A stretch of 64,000 nucleotides of DNA, taken from NCBI GenBank assembly GCA_033032175.1, contig CM065310.1, positions 3,658,001 through 3,722,000 on the forward strand, in the 5' to 3' direction. The translations under genes and the position numbers were made by a program. This document shows, in pieces, positions 12,801 to 28,224 of this stretch (position 1 is the first letter of the stretch; each line of letters starts with the position of its first letter). This DNA is from Saturnia japonica. Lineage: Eukaryota > Arthropoda > Insecta > Lepidoptera > Saturniidae. The notes beneath the pieces were generated by a model. That model did no database searches and was not told the origin of the DNA. It was given only the letters and a program-made list of their open reading frames with translations.

Positions 12801-15800
12801 TATCTTCAAGCTCTCAAACATTCGGCGAGTACATACAATTTAATCGGACTGCCTCAAGTTGAGAAAATCGCTAACTCTCTCATCTCAAGTTACCTTCTTC
12901 TCTAGCTTCTTCTTCTTCTTCCTCTCACGGCGTCGCGCGGCTGCCTGACGACGGGACTCCTCCCGACAGCGTTCCGCGTCGAGTTCCTCGAGGAGTATGG
13001 TCGCGTTCTGGTTGGCGCGCGCTGCCTGCGTCTCTTTCGCGGCTCGGATCACTCTCACGCATTCCTGGCACTTTTCCAGAAGCTCCTTGTCAGATATCGT
13101 ACATATATACCTGAGGGCGAACGGTTACACAATCAATTTGCAAAGTGACCAGTATAAACTAACAACACAAAATTGTAATATTAGGCCAGGGAAAAAGTGT
13201 TTTCGCATAACTTATGTATAAACTTGTTATAAAATTTCTTTGGCTGTACTATTTGTAGCTGGCTGGTTTTGATAACATTAAAATGGTTACATTAAAAATA
13301 AATAAGAAAAAAAGTTGATTCCCGCTATTTTCATTTTTTTTTCTTTCTTTAAAAAATGAATGAATCTAATGAAGAAATTCGATACATTTTAAAATATTAT
13401 TACAAAAAAGGCACAAATGCAACTCACGCAGCGAAAAAAATATGTGATGTTATGGACCTAATGCAGTGTCAGTAAGAGTAGCACAAAGTTGGTTCAAATG
13501 TTTTCAGTCCGGAAATTTTGATGTTAAAAATACACCTCGCCCTGGTCGCCCCGTTACGAATAAAATGGACGCATTTTTTTAAAAAGTGGAGCAAGAACGG
13601 CATATCTGTAGTTACGATGTAGCTGAAGAACTGGAAATTGACCACAAAACAGTTTTAACCCATTTGAAGAAAGTTGGCTATACCAAAAAGCTCGATATTT
13701 GGGTGCCACACGAGCTCACTGTAAGAAATCTAATGAACCGTGTACTCATTTGCGATTCATTATTGAGACGTAATGAAACAGAGCCGTTTTTGAAGAGATT
13801 GATAACTGGCGAAGAAAAGTGGATCACGTGCGACAAGAAAGTGCGAAAAAGATCGTGGTTTGAGTTCGCCCAGGGTTTACAGACTGTGTCTACACCTGGG
13901 CTATCTCGAAATAAGGTAATGTTGTGGGTATGGTGGGACTGGAAGGGCATTGTTCATTATGAGCTTTTACCACCCGGCAAAACCATCGATTCGGATCTCT
14001 ACTGCCAACAACTGATGAGATTAAAGGAAGCAGTTGAGAGAAAGCGGCCGGAGTGACACACATATTAAACCACTAAGCAAAAATTAAGAGAGTTTGACTG
14101 GGAGGTGTTAGTGCATCCACCTTATAGCCCTGACCTTGCACCTTCAGATTTTAACAAAACTATTTGTCGCGTTTTTTTGATCAGAAGTCCCAAAGTTTCT
14201 ACAGCAACGGTATCATGTCTCTACTTACAAAAGGGCAGAAAGGCATCGAACAAAACGGCACATATATACTGTAAATAAGTGTAAATAGACTTTGAAAAAA
14301 AAATTCTTGAGTTTTCATATAAAAATGCGAAGAAACTCTTTCCCCGATCTATTATTATGACTCCGAAAAATTTTTTTTAACTGAGGAAAACGGGAAAAAA
14401 CTAAATGACAAGTTTAACTTCACTGTAACTATTTATAAAGTTTGTGTTAGTTTAAAGAGTTCCACGCGATTATTTTCAATATAATGTATTATATAAAAGA
14501 GAGGATAGTTATTAAGAATCACCTCTTGTTTAAAAAAAAAAAAACACTATATACAAACTGATCTCTATTCTATCCCGTGGGCCTATGTTGGAGGACAGAG
14601 AATGAAATAATTTAATTCTACAATATTTATGTTCAATGTGATACAGACAGAGTTAAACATACATAATAAATAAAAATATAATATGTCAAACAAACCTAGT
14701 CATTTCTTGGTCAGATGGGAACTGCGTCACTACACCGACCATCCATTTAACTACTTTAGTGTGGCCTTTACGAAAGGCGGCCATTAAACAAGAAACCTGT
14801 AATTAAATAAAATGCATAAAAATCAACCATAAAAATAATTCAGTACCATACACAGGTGAGCTCTGTTTCAACTTTATTTACTATAGAAAAGTATTATTAA
14901 TAAATTGTATAGTACTATAACTGTGCCCAATGGTTTCACTCGTGTTAATGTTATCTGACAAACAGCACGCCGCCAACGCACCCGTGTAGCCTATCGAAAT
15001 TGTTCTCACTTCCCGCAAGTACAAATTATTTATTAACACACTTGCTCATAAAGTGGCTCTAATATCACCGCAATTAGGCACATAATGACACATGTAATCA
15101 AACTGTGACTTTTTCATTGCTATTATTCACAAGTGAGTTATAGAGTATCATTGAAAATTATTATATTCATTCGAGCAATGACATAAGCGCATAAAAGCTT
15201 CAAATTACATAACTTTACTAACTGCACATTTACTAATTGTTTCTCTAAATAAATTTTTTATGTACTAAACAAAATGATTTTTTATTATTATTTTCTTCAC
15301 AAGTGTGTTGAAAAACGTCGTATGATACACGTGTGTATTGGTGATTACCGTCCTCGGCTCTCTTAAAACCCGAGCCGTTGCCTCAGCGGTAATCACCAAC
15401 ATTACACACTTGTACCATAATGTACTATTAATTTTCCATTATCGCCTAAACTATTTGTCCACATAACATGATATATAGGACAAAATTTAACTTCATAAAA
15501 TTGTCTTTAGGATGAAGTAACTTTTGTTCGTACGGATTAATATGCCATGCCTAAAAATAATGCTATCAAATCACTTTTTAACAGTCAATAAAAAAAAAAT
15601 CGAAAATACCTTATTGTGGCTTATGTGTGTGGCATATGCTATACCGGACTTTTTTTAGGTATACTATGAGCCAATATTTTTGTAGAACACTGAATTTACG
15701 TATCATCAACCTAATTACGCCAGCGTACGCGAAAAAAGCAATCCGGGAGAGTTTCCACTTCCGTCTTACTTAACAAAAATCAATATTACAGACTGGCTGA

Positions 15801-18800
15801 GAGGTGGAGCTTAATCTTAGATAGCTCATACTATTACTCGTGAATTTGCCTATCATATAAAAAATATTTTTTGGAATCCGACTGGTTTCAGAGTTTAGCA
15901 TGTTAAAACAAGCAAAAAAAATTTCCGCTTTATTATTAAGTCCTTACATATGAAATTAGCGTTTTATCGTACTGATCACTTTGATCTGAAATATCTCCTC
16001 TTTGGTTAAGAATTTCAAATTCAAATTTATAAATTCATTTAGCTGGTATATTTGAGTTTTGAAAACAGTCATTCATTTGTTTTTTCCTCATTATTTTTTT
16101 CTTTGGCGCGCTTATTACCGCACAAAGGAAAACATGAATTATCTGTATATTTACGAGTACGAGTTCTACCGTGGCACCAGTGCTGCAGAAACAGTTCGAA
16201 GGATTAATGATGTGTACGGCACTGGTGTCGCGAAAGAAATCACGGCACGTTTTTGGTTTCAACGTTTTCGTTCTGGAAATTTCGACCTACAGAACCAAAC
16301 CCGTGGACGGCCGGAGACCAAAGTGGAAAATGAAGAATTAAAAGCTATTATGGAAGCGGATTCATCACAAAGCACTTCAGAGATAGCTGCAGGCTTCGGG
16401 GTAAGTGATAAAACTGTATTAATCCACTTGAAGAAAATCGGGAAAGTAAAATACTTGAACCATGGGTACCTCATAAATGGCGACCGACACAATAATGAAG
16501 GCATTTTAAATCGAATCATTACTTGTGATGAAAAGTGGATACTGTACGATAATCGGAAGCGCTCGTCGCAATGGCTGAACCCTGGAGACCCAGTAAATCC
16601 TGCCCTAAACGAAAATTGACTCAGAAAAAGTTACTTGTGAGTGATTGGTGGACTAGCGCCGGTGTCGTTCACTACAGCTTTCTAAAATCTGGCCCAAACG
16701 ATTACGGCAGATATCTATTGTCAGCAACTGCAAACTATGAAGGAAGAACTAGCTGCTAAACAACCGAGATTGGTCAATCGCTCTAGGCCACTGCTGCTTC
16801 ACGACAACGCAAGACCACACATTGCACAACAAACAACCACTAAGTTAGATGAACTACAATTGAAATGTCTGCGACATCCACCGTACTCCCCGGACCTTGC
16901 TCCAACAGATTACCATTTTTTCCGGAATTTGGACAGCTTCTTACAAGGAAAAAAATTCAACTCCGATGTGGCAGTCCAAACCGCCTTCAAAGAGTTTATT
17001 GATTCTCGCCCCCCATGGATTTTTACTAAAGATATCAATGAACTACCTATGAGATGGCAAAAGTGCATAGATAACAACGACGCATACTTTGATTAAATAA
17101 ATATATTTTACAAAAAAAAAAAAACACTTTATATTCCTCCCGTACAAAACGCCAATTTCATATGTAAAGACCTAATATTAAGCTAAGGTTGAAATTTGTA
17201 TGTACTAACCACAGGAATTAGAAGCCCTATTTGAAAAATACTCTTTGGGTTAAATAGTATTTCGCTTGAGAAAAGTTCTAAGCTATAACCCAATGACCAT
17301 TAGAGAACGAAGTATACACATAAGGCACCACAGTGTATAAAATTATGTCAACAAAATAGAAAACATTTAGGATGTAGAACATTTTCTATTGCTCGCTTCG
17401 CTTGATACCATTGTTGCAAGCTAAAGATCTAACCAGTGTTCAATGTTCAGATAACTACTTCGGTAGTAAGGCCGAGTAAGGTGCTAAAGCTAATCTACCA
17501 TAAATAACTTTATGTAAAGAAGAACCTTTCTGTTGTCCTGTGAATCGATGTCCGCTCCGGCAGCGTACAGCATTTCCACGACGGCTAAGTGTCCACCGTT
17601 GGCCGCCAGCCATAATGGGGAGTTGCCTTTCTTATTTTTAACCTCCACCGCCGCTCGCCTATGACAAACAAAAAAACTTTAAATTATATTTGAGATCGAT
17701 CGCGTCGCAATTCACGATGGAACGTTTATTAATTGACTAGTTTTGTCCGATTGGATGTGATTAGCCATTTATTAAATGTTTAGGTGTAAAAAAGGCTTAA
17801 AATGTACATAAATAGTGCTGAGATGTAGTCATTAATTACGGGCCTCATAAGAAAGTTCAAGGTCACTCGAAGGTAATACGCAGAGTTTCAGTGCGTCGTA
17901 TCAGAAATTAGTAGACACGCGGGAACTTAAGTCACCGAAATAGCTATGATAATTGCTTGAGAGTTAAGTGGCAGTGAACAAGACATTCCAGAATAGATGG
18001 ATGGCGGATGGAGCTGAAGAATTCTCCAGTATAATATTTAAGGAATTACAGTTACGAGAATTATAAATTTATCAGCGTTCGTGGAGCATACCTTTGCAAC
18101 AAGAGCTCGACAAACTTGGTGTGTCCCTTGTCGGCAGCGATGGTGAGGGCGGTGTCCCGCGAGGAGGGCACGGGTGGCGCGTTCACGTCGGCGCCCTTGT
18201 CGAGCAGCACGCGGCCAACCTCCACGTAGCCGCCGCTCGCCGCCTCCATCAGCGGTGTCAGCCCAGTCTTCGCGCGGTGTTCCACATTAGCTTTCCGGTC
18301 CAGCAGCAAGCTTACCACTTCGTGTCGACCTACCATGGTAAATACATACGTTATTCTCACGGCCACGGCGGTGTTCATTCAATTAGTCTTTGCCAAAATA
18401 CCAAAAACGAGAAGGACCTAAATTAAGAACAACGTGATTATTTTAACACAGGTTTAAAAAAATAGTATGAAAGGAGTATCCATATAAAATAAAATGATAC
18501 AAGGTTTGACGTTGAGCGCGCATCACGCAAAAGCTACTACGTTTTGATCTAATTTTTTTGTTACTTCTTAGATACTAGGCCCGTATCAAAAAAACAACAT
18601 ACAATTTCTTATTCAATAAAAAATTATAAAAGTTTTAAATAACAAACACTACGCATTCTTCTGTCGTCTACGCGAGCAAAACCGCGGGCACATCTAGTCT
18701 TGGAATAATAATGTTCACATTTTCCAAATGAAACAGTGGATGTATTGAAAAACTCTCCATGTGAAATACAAAGGGGATGTAGACAACAAGGTGTCGATTT

Positions 18801-21800
18801 GAATTATTAATGAAGAAAAGGGAAATCGCTTCATACAAATATGAAGGACTATTTTTTTTTACACGACGAAACTGACAGCTTACAAACAAGCTTAAAGCTC
18901 ACTTAAAAATTGTAGTATGGTCGCTTAAAAAATCAGAGGTATCACTAGAGCGGTGCGCTCATGAACCCCCCTATCCCCAATGTAATTTCCAAAGATATTT
19001 CTTTGAGTTCTACTTCTACTTGTATAATAATGTTACGATCTGTATAAAAAAGCACTATCAAACACTAAAGAAGTATCTGTAAAATTCACTACAAACATCG
19101 AGTATAAATTCTCAGAAAGGTTACGCGGAACACGCACGCATTAAAACCTTAACGGTCCGATTAAGTAAGTAAACGATTTCTAAAAACGACACGCGTCGAA
19201 ACTCCACCCTTCTATAAAATCAATGAAATTCATTCTCGAAATCTCGAGCACTGTTCTTTCATCGAATTTAAGGATAAAAGAAGCGACAAATTGAAGAAAT
19301 TTACATAAGAGGACTACACCACAAAGTACTTAAGTTTGATCTTCATAGTCTATTCACATATAATCAGTAGTTGTTAACAATGTAAGTTGTGCCCTTATGT
19401 CATTAGGGTACTAGATTTAAATAGGTATTTAGTGTCAAGTTATTATTTTTTTATCTGTATTTTTGTATTATGAAGTAAAATAAAATAAAATGACTGCAAC
19501 TGAGGACGAATGTAATAATAAGTTTCTTCTTTGTTGTCTTTTAGTATACCTTGGAAACAGGCGAGCGTGAGCGCCGTGTTGCGATTGGTCTCGATCTGTG
19601 CGTTGATGTCGGATCCACAATCGAGCAGTAGCCGCACTGCTGCGGTGTGTCCATTCATAGCGGCTAACATCAACGGCGATATGCCCAGCTTCGATCCCGT
19701 CCGGGAGTTTATCTCCGCCTGCATCATTTTATTATTTCATTTTATTAGAAACTCCAGTCCTTTCATTATTGTTGAAATATGATTCGTGTTCAAATACATA
19801 GTTACTAGTCTTCGATTGTTCTTATTGTTGGCAACTCAAAATTTTTCTATTCTGTTGTACGGTTTTGTAATGTGTGAAACTGCTTGTAAATTTAATATGC
19901 CTAAATAAGAATATAAAATAATAAAAGCTAAAGAACGATAAATGTGCCAAGATAGACTCTTGAGCAAAAGTGCACAAAAACACAAAAACTTTTCATTCAC
20001 ATTTAAAATTCTAAGAATTATATAATAATAGGTCTTAACCTATGAAATTGCCATTCTGCAGTACTGGCCATTTCAAATCAAAATAATTTTTGTTTGGTTA
20101 AGAATTCTAATTTCAAATTAATTTTATTTTAAAAACATGGAATTCTTTTTCCAAAAGTAGTCATTTGTTTATTGATTAGTGTTACATTTTCATCGCATTT
20201 CAATCTTTTTTGTCATCATGGATACGCCAAAAATTCCAGTAACTATGGAATATGAGTACCGTCGTGGCAGCAGCGCGGCACAAGCGGCACGCAACATCAA
20301 CGACGTTTACGGAGCTAGCACTACAAACCAACGCACCACCTGTTATTGGTTTGCTCGCTTCCGTTCTGGGAATTTCGACCTGAAAAATGAACTTCGCGGT
20401 CGTCCGAAGACTTTGGTCGACAATGACGAATTAAAGGCGATTGTGGAAGCTGATGATACACAATCTACGGCTGAATTGGCAGCAGCTTTCGACGTTAGCG
20501 TCAACAATATTGGTCCATTTGCGTCTAATTAGCAAGGTAAATAAGCTTGACAAATGGGTGGCCCACGAACTCAATGATCGCCAGCGCGAAGTACGCGTCG
20601 AGACGTGCCTAGCACTGCTCAACAGGCACACAAATGAAGGAATTTTGAACCGCATTGTTACCTGCGATGAAAAATGGATTCTGTTTGATAACCGCAAGCG
20701 CTCAGCAAGTTGGTTGCATCCTGGTTCAACACCTAAACAATGCCCTAAACGAAAACTTACCCCTAGAAAAGTGATGGTCACTGTTTGGTGGTCTAGCGCC
20801 GGTGTAATTCATCACAGCTTCTTACCAAACGGGGTAAGCATTACTGCAGATGTGCACTGTGAAGAACTGAACACAATGATGGAGAAACTGGCACATCTCC
20901 AACCAGCATTGGTCAGTCGCTCGTATCCGCTGCTCCTGCACGACAACGCGCGACCTCATACTGCACAGCAGACGGTCTCCAAGTTGCAAGAACTGGGGTT
21001 GCAAGTTCTCCGTCATCCGCCCTACTCACCAGACCTTGCACCTACAGACTACTACTTTTTCCAGAATTTGGATAACTCCTTGGCGGAAAAAAAATGTAAT
21101 ACCCGAGAGGCAGTACAAAATGCCTTTGAAGAATTTGTTGCCTCCCGTCCAGCTGATTTCTTTAAGAAGGGCATTAATAAACTGCAACTGCGCTGGTAAA
21201 GATGCATTGATTGCATGGGTGATTACTTCGATTAATACAAATAAAAAATTCATGAAAAAAATTCGTTTAAATTTTTTCATACAAAACGGCAATTTCATAG
21301 GTAAGGACCTAATATATACCTAATTTGATTTTGAATTGCTTCTTAATTTGGTTTATTTTTGTATAATTTAGTAAACAAACTGTCTAGAACTTGTTGAAGG
21401 TTCGATTGTGGTAGTATACTACCCCAAAAAAATTTAGCACTTTGTTTCTGTTTTGGTGAAAAATGTGTGGCTGGCAATACATATTCATACAAGGCATTCC
21501 ACCTTAGGCCCTAGGGTAGGAGCCGATTAGTGACTTAATTAGGAGTTAGTACAGGACAAGTTTTGTTTGGAGCTGGTTAAAAAAGGTTTAGGTTTAGGCT
21601 TACATCCACTATATATTCACATATCCTATATCCACATTCATATTTAACACTCGTAATAATTAAGTTAATATTGTTACGACCTGTTACAACCCGATTAAAA
21701 AGATACGAGATAATCCTGTTCCCGAAATATCTCGAAGCAACTACAAACTTCTCAGGACTTCGAAATAATGTTCGCGTCGTAAACAACCGCAGCGTATGTT

Positions 21801-24800
21801 TTTGTAAACATCGCAGTTTACACACATATGTATTGGGCTTATCGCCTCGATTACGTCATCGAGTAGGCATAGAAACTAAACGTCAAGAAAGTTAGCGACG
21901 ATTCACGATTTTTCTGGGTTCGTGTAATTTGTAACTCTGTGAAATTGAAATAAATCTTCTTCACGTCAAACATCGGCTTCTTTAATACCCACGGGTGTAA
22001 CAATATCATTATTCCTCATGGATGTCCGTATTATGCTAACCCTCACTATATATTTATAAAATATCATGGCGCTGACTATTTCTTACTAAAAACTATTAGT
22101 TTATACATACTTTTGTAGTGGTTATAATGATAAGGAGGTTCGCATATGCATTCTTTTGTAGTGGTATATAATGCTAAGGAGTGTTACCTGGTGCGTAAGC
22201 AACAACCGGATGATGTTGACGTAGCCGCCGGAAGCTGCCAGCGAAAGCGGCGTATAGTCGGAGACGTTGCGGTGCTCCTTGTTCGCGCCGCGGTTGAGGA
22301 TAAGCTCGACGACCTCATAGCGGCCGCCGCTGCACGCTAGCGAGAGTGGCGTGTCCTTCGTGCGCTCCGACTGCGCCTCGATGTCGGCGCCGTGGTTCAG
22401 CAGGATCTCGACTATCTTCTCATGGCCGGCCGTCGCCGCGAGTATCAGAGGCGTGAAACCCTGCAGTACGACAACCATAGGACATCCTTAATATTAATAT
22501 TTATGTCTACGTTTGCGTAAAAGTTTTTTTCTATTTACCTACAAGTAGAGAAGTACGTAAGTGTGAAATTATGTAGTGTCAGCAGTTTTATGTGCGAGCT
22601 CATGTTTGAGACTCAGGGTTCTGATAATTAAACAGGTAAATAAGTTGTCAATTTGTGAAGTCATAATAGTTTCCAAGGTTGAAACACAACATCTCTTTCA
22701 AGAAGCCCGTTGTTTCCCTCACGCACTATTTATTCATCGTTAGTAATTATAGGAATAAAATATTAGCTTAGCTATTTTAACCAAAACTTAACTATACCAT
22801 TTCCATTTCTTTATTTTCTCGATGACAGGCTCCTGTGGAAACTTGAACGAGCGTCTTTTTTACATTATGTATGCATTATTATATAAAAATATGTCGTTTA
22901 CACACGTACAAGTTTATACTAGAGTCGGAGAAACTGATAGGGATGAAGCTTTATCTATAAACGTAACACGATAACAGACCCGATATTTTTTTACAAAATG
23001 TAAGAAACTAAACTACTGCCGGATACTTTAGTACAAATTTATTAACTAATATTATATTTCATTACAAGATGTTACACGTATTAATTCTTGATTGATAATG
23101 CCAACTTCTTTAAAATTGTCGAAGCTGTTGTAAAATAAGTAGGTATAGGTAGGTGCTCGACAATGAAATGAAATAATTATAAAGACAGGTAATATTTATT
23201 TATTTATTTTAATCAAAATCTGATGAATCGTCATCGACATCGACATATGTGATCGATATCATTACTTATTTGGTCACAACACTACAACTATCAAACTATC
23301 GATAACTGTCATCGAGAAAATAAAGAAATGGAAATAGTATATACTAATATAATTTTCCTAATTTCTAAAAACATACCGCCGTCTGTCAATATACAATGAT
23401 ATTAACTACTATAATGAACAATCGGTATAACACTGTTTCATATGATGATTACGTTAACTTGCATAGTAATTGAATATGTTTGACTATATGATAGTAGGCG
23501 CGTTTCATGTGAGTCACACAATGGACCGACTGCTTAACCATCAGAGCCGTTGTTGTCAACCGAAACACACTGGCAAACAAGTCTACTTCGTGTTCACAGC
23601 TTGTGACGGGGACTATATCCCTTTAAAACATCTTGTAATACCTTCTTGTCCCTGTGCTCTATGTCGGCGCCGCGCGAGAGCAGCAGCTCGACGAGGTCCT
23701 CATGACCGCCGGCGCATGCGAGCGTCAGCGCCGTGTCATGGTTGGAGTCGGTCTCGCCGTCCACGTCCATGGCGCAGTAGGCAGCGGGTGCGGGGTGAGG
23801 CGGGGTACCGGACGCGCTCCCCGAGTACGAGTCCCCGCTCCGTCCGCCCCTCTCGCCGCGTTCACCACGGTCGCCACGGTCACCACGCCCACTTCCCGCG
23901 AAACGGCCCTACCACCAAATTATTATCACCCAATAATCCAACTTGTATATATTTAAGATATGATGGTTGTTGTTGTGTCATGCGAATATCGCTATGAGAA
24001 CAAACAACAAAAAAATCTAAAAAATCGGCTCTAAAGTGTAAACGATACGGAAGTCCAAAAGTTCCCTAAAATTTCAGAATGGCATGTAAATGGCTAGAAA
24101 TTGCCTTCACTGCATTATAGACACTGTAGATATAAAATTTATTAGAGGTTCCCAGGATCCTATGGACCTATTCTCTAAATGTGTCGTTTAAGGCCACAAT
24201 TCTAAAAAAGGTTGACTAACTAACTAATGCATGTTACATGTTAAAGAACACGATCAGATCGAAAATAAGTATTGACAACTAAGATTTTAACCGAGTAGCA
24301 GTGTTCTTTGAAACCAATAAAACATTGTAATAGAGATTTTATATAGCTCGCTTGGTTTGTTCCCAACCTAAAGTAAATATCCTGCACTAGAGATCCAGAT
24401 CCCTTTGTATACCTACTAAAATCTTCAGTTTCAAGGATACAACATCAGAGGAGAGTATTAGATAGAACAGTTGTTCAGAACACTCACTCTAACCTTCATA
24501 CAAATGGTAACCTAAACTAGTATAATCCAGAACATACCTTCTTCTTGACAGCAACGGAGGTGTTGTTGTGGTGATGCTGGTGGTCGCGTTTCGAGTGCAG
24601 TTGAGGCTGTGGCTGCGGTTGGGAACCGTGTGTCGGGACAACTGGCACCCCGCCCACTTGTGGGGGTGTGAACGTTGCAGATCTGATTCAATCAATCACT
24701 CATCCTTAAATTCTTTGTATATTATATTTTTTATAACCGACTTCAAAAAAGGGGAGGGGTTCTCAATTCGAATGTAGATTTTTTTAAAGATGTGTTCTAA

Positions 24801-27800
24801 CACAACTTCTTTGTTTATGGACCGATTTTATTCTTATTTTTTCTATTGTTTTGTCAACCTTCACTCCATCGAGGGTTCGGATGTAAAATCTTCCTCTGCG
24901 CCCAAATACTTATCCCTGAGCCCTTGATGGAGGACAGAACAATCACTATGTGCACGGTGGTCACGAGCCAGTCACATACAACATTACAACCGCGTTTGAT
25001 TACTAAATATATACATCGGCTGATCTTGGAACGCGGCTCGCTTAAACATGCCACTATGGCGAGTATAACACCTAGTGTATGGTGGTCGCGATCTAATCGG
25101 ACACAATTATCGGTCATGTGGTACACAGCAATGGTTATCACAGTACACAAGTTATGCTTAATTAGGAACTTAATCTTCAAAATCATACTTTCGATTTTAT
25201 CATATTCATTTGTTGAATAAGAACATATTTATTTTAATATTTATTATTTTCAAATTATTATTCTCTGAACAGCGGCTGCATATTTTTCAATTTAAATATA
25301 TAAGGCAATCCTCGAGTTATGTCATTTCGACTTAAGTCGTTCGGAGTTATGTCGACAATTTTTTAACACTGTTCCTCAAAAATACGTCATTTCTTTCGAT
25401 TTTATTCACACGGGATTATTTGTAGCATGTTTAATATCTTAAAATCGTAGAGCTTTAGCTAAAGAAGCTTTCGGCAACATTTGCAAGTTTGCACTATACT
25501 ATGAAAATTTTAAAGAAAATAATCCTAATTTTGACTGAAGTTTTAATTTTATTTAATAAAAAAATCATTGTGCCCCTTCTGGCCGAAGATTTTTAATTAT
25601 TATTCAAAATAATTACATAACTTAACCAAAACCAAGTAGCAATTTGATAAATAATTATTATAATAACTTACTTTCAGTAATATTGTATAAATAAAACTTC
25701 ATTTAATAAATGTAATAAATGAAGTTTTATTTATACTCAAAAAAGTACTACTATATAAATGGAAATGTCTCGACTTACGTCTTTTCGATTTACGTCGCGT
25801 ATTTCGAGAACCTAAAACGCAGTATGTAGGAAGACTGCTTGTGGTGCCGAATTAATACACAGACCTGCTATAGAAGCACGATATAACCCTAACAATAACA
25901 ACTTTTCTGAGACACAGAATCATTAATCGACGATCGATCGATAGTAACTCATTAAACTATCGTGTTTTTCCTACAAATTTTATAAACTCCAATTAATTTT
26001 AAACTCGATGTGTTCTTTATTATGTTAATTTTAATTCATGATTTTCATATTCATTAAAGATTAAATATTTTTTACCTGTTCTACAAATCCATGAATGGTA
26101 CCCGCCATTATGGTTCTTGTGTGACGTCATTATATATATTAAAACGTCATATATTGATCGGGGAAAAAGTTTCTTCGCATTTTTATATGAAAACTCACGA
26201 CATTTTATTCAAAGTTTATTTACATTTATTTACAGTAAATATATGCCGTTTTGTTCAATGACTTTCAGTTATTTTGTAGGTAGAGACATGATCCCGTTGC
26301 TGTAGAAACTTTAGGACTTCTGATAAAAAAACGCGACAAATATTTTTGGCATTCCCCTTATTGATGTTAACCTTACAGAACCTAAAGAATTCTGAAGAGA
26401 CCAAAACAGGTGAAAATCTGAAGGCTATATGGTGGATGCACTAACAACTCCCAGCCAAACTCTTAATTTTTGCCGAGTGGCTAAAGATATGTGTGGTCTA
26501 GCGTTATCGTGATGAAAGACCACACCCTTCCTGTTGATCGATTCTGGCCGCTTTCTCTCAACTGTTTCCTTTAATCTCATCAGTTGTTGGCAGTAGAGAT
26601 CCGAATCGATGGTTTTGCCGGGCGGTAAAAGCTCATAATGAACAATGCCCTTTCAGTCCAACCATACACATAGAATCACCTTATTTCGAGTTAGCCCAGG
26701 TTTAGCCACAGTCTGTAAAGCATGGCCGACTTTAAACCACGACCTTTTTCGCACGTTTTTGTCGAACGTGATTCATTTTTCATCGCCAGTTATCAATCTC
26801 TTCAACAACGGCTCGGTTTCATTACGTCTCAATAATGAATCGCAAATGAGTATATGGTTCATTAGGTTTCTTACAGTGAGCTCGTGTGGCACCCAAATAT
26901 CGAGCTTTTTGGTATAGCCAACTTTCTTCAAATGGGTTAAAACTGTTTTGTCGTCAATTTCCAGTTCTTCAGCTACATCGTAACTACTAATACGCCGATC
27001 TTGCTCCACTTTTTCAAAAATGGCGTCCATTTTATTCGTAAAAGGGCGACCAGAGCGAGGTGCATTTTCAACAACAAAATTTCCGGACTGAAAACGTTTC
27101 AACCAACTTTGTGATATTCTTACTGACACTGCATTAGGTCCATAAACATCACAAATTTTTTTCGCTGCTCGAGTTGCATTTTTGCCTTTTTTGTTATATT
27201 TTAAAATTTATCGAATTTCTTCATTAGATTCACTCAATTTTACAGAAAGAAAAACAACCGAAAAATTACGGGAAACAACTTTTTTTTTTTTTTTTTTGTT
27301 TTAATGTAACCTTTTTAATGTTACCAAAACCAGCCAAATACAAATAGTACAGCCAAAGAAATTTTATAACAAGTTTATTCCTACGTCATGCGAAAACACT
27401 TTTTTCCCGACCTAATTGGTATGTCGCGTATATTTTTGTCCATACAAAGTTTCCATGAGCTGGTAGTAGTTGAAATCAAAGCATGTATAAAAATATATGA
27501 ATATGTAAGAAATGTAATAATATATAATATTATAATTCTACATAGTAAATAAAGTATATATTTTTTTACTACTGCTAAAAAAATATCAAAAACCTGCTTC
27601 AATTATTTATTTTATTAATTTATTTCAGAAATAAATTTATATAAAAGTTATTGTTATAGGCATCCTATAAAACCTCTGGGGTTTGTCTTAGCATGCATGT
27701 AATTTTAACTATCTCCACTAGAAGTTGCTAAACATCTATAAAAAATTTGATTTTATTAGCATGGTTCTTCTTCTTGTTTTGACGGCGCAAAAAGCACTAG

Positions 27801-28193
27801 CCAGTGTTAATCATTTTTAAAGCCTTCGTAAAATTGTCCTTTAAACAAAGTGGGGTCTTCTGACAAGATGGCGCCTCTCTTGTCAGAACTGTCTAGAGAG
27901 TTTTTGTGGCATCCTAAAATGCATGTTTTCCGCTTTATATTTATAATCCACTTCACTTATGCACAACAATCAAACTACATCACGCAAGATGCTACCAATA
28001 TTACATAATATTGGGTCAAAAAACCTAAGTTAATGAATTAAAATAAAAACCACAACATGTCACTTTAGGATCCCCCAAAAACTCGATGAGCATGGTTGTT
28101 GACTATAATTATAATAACGTCACAAACCAAAGCGATATAGCGGCTAGCGTTATCGCGCAAATATTTAAAACGACATTCACATTAATAATTAAA

Positions 28194-28224
<31 letters not shown>

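Noticed and set aside
20431..20781. 116-codon minus-strand frame
   Set aside because: Antisense of the mariner transposase, which has all catalytic motifs on the plus strand.
23470..23997. 175-codon plus-strand frame, Arg-rich
   Set aside because: Its coding-like part is the reverse of mask exon 17, whose minus-strand frame has clear ankyrin homology and splice sites.
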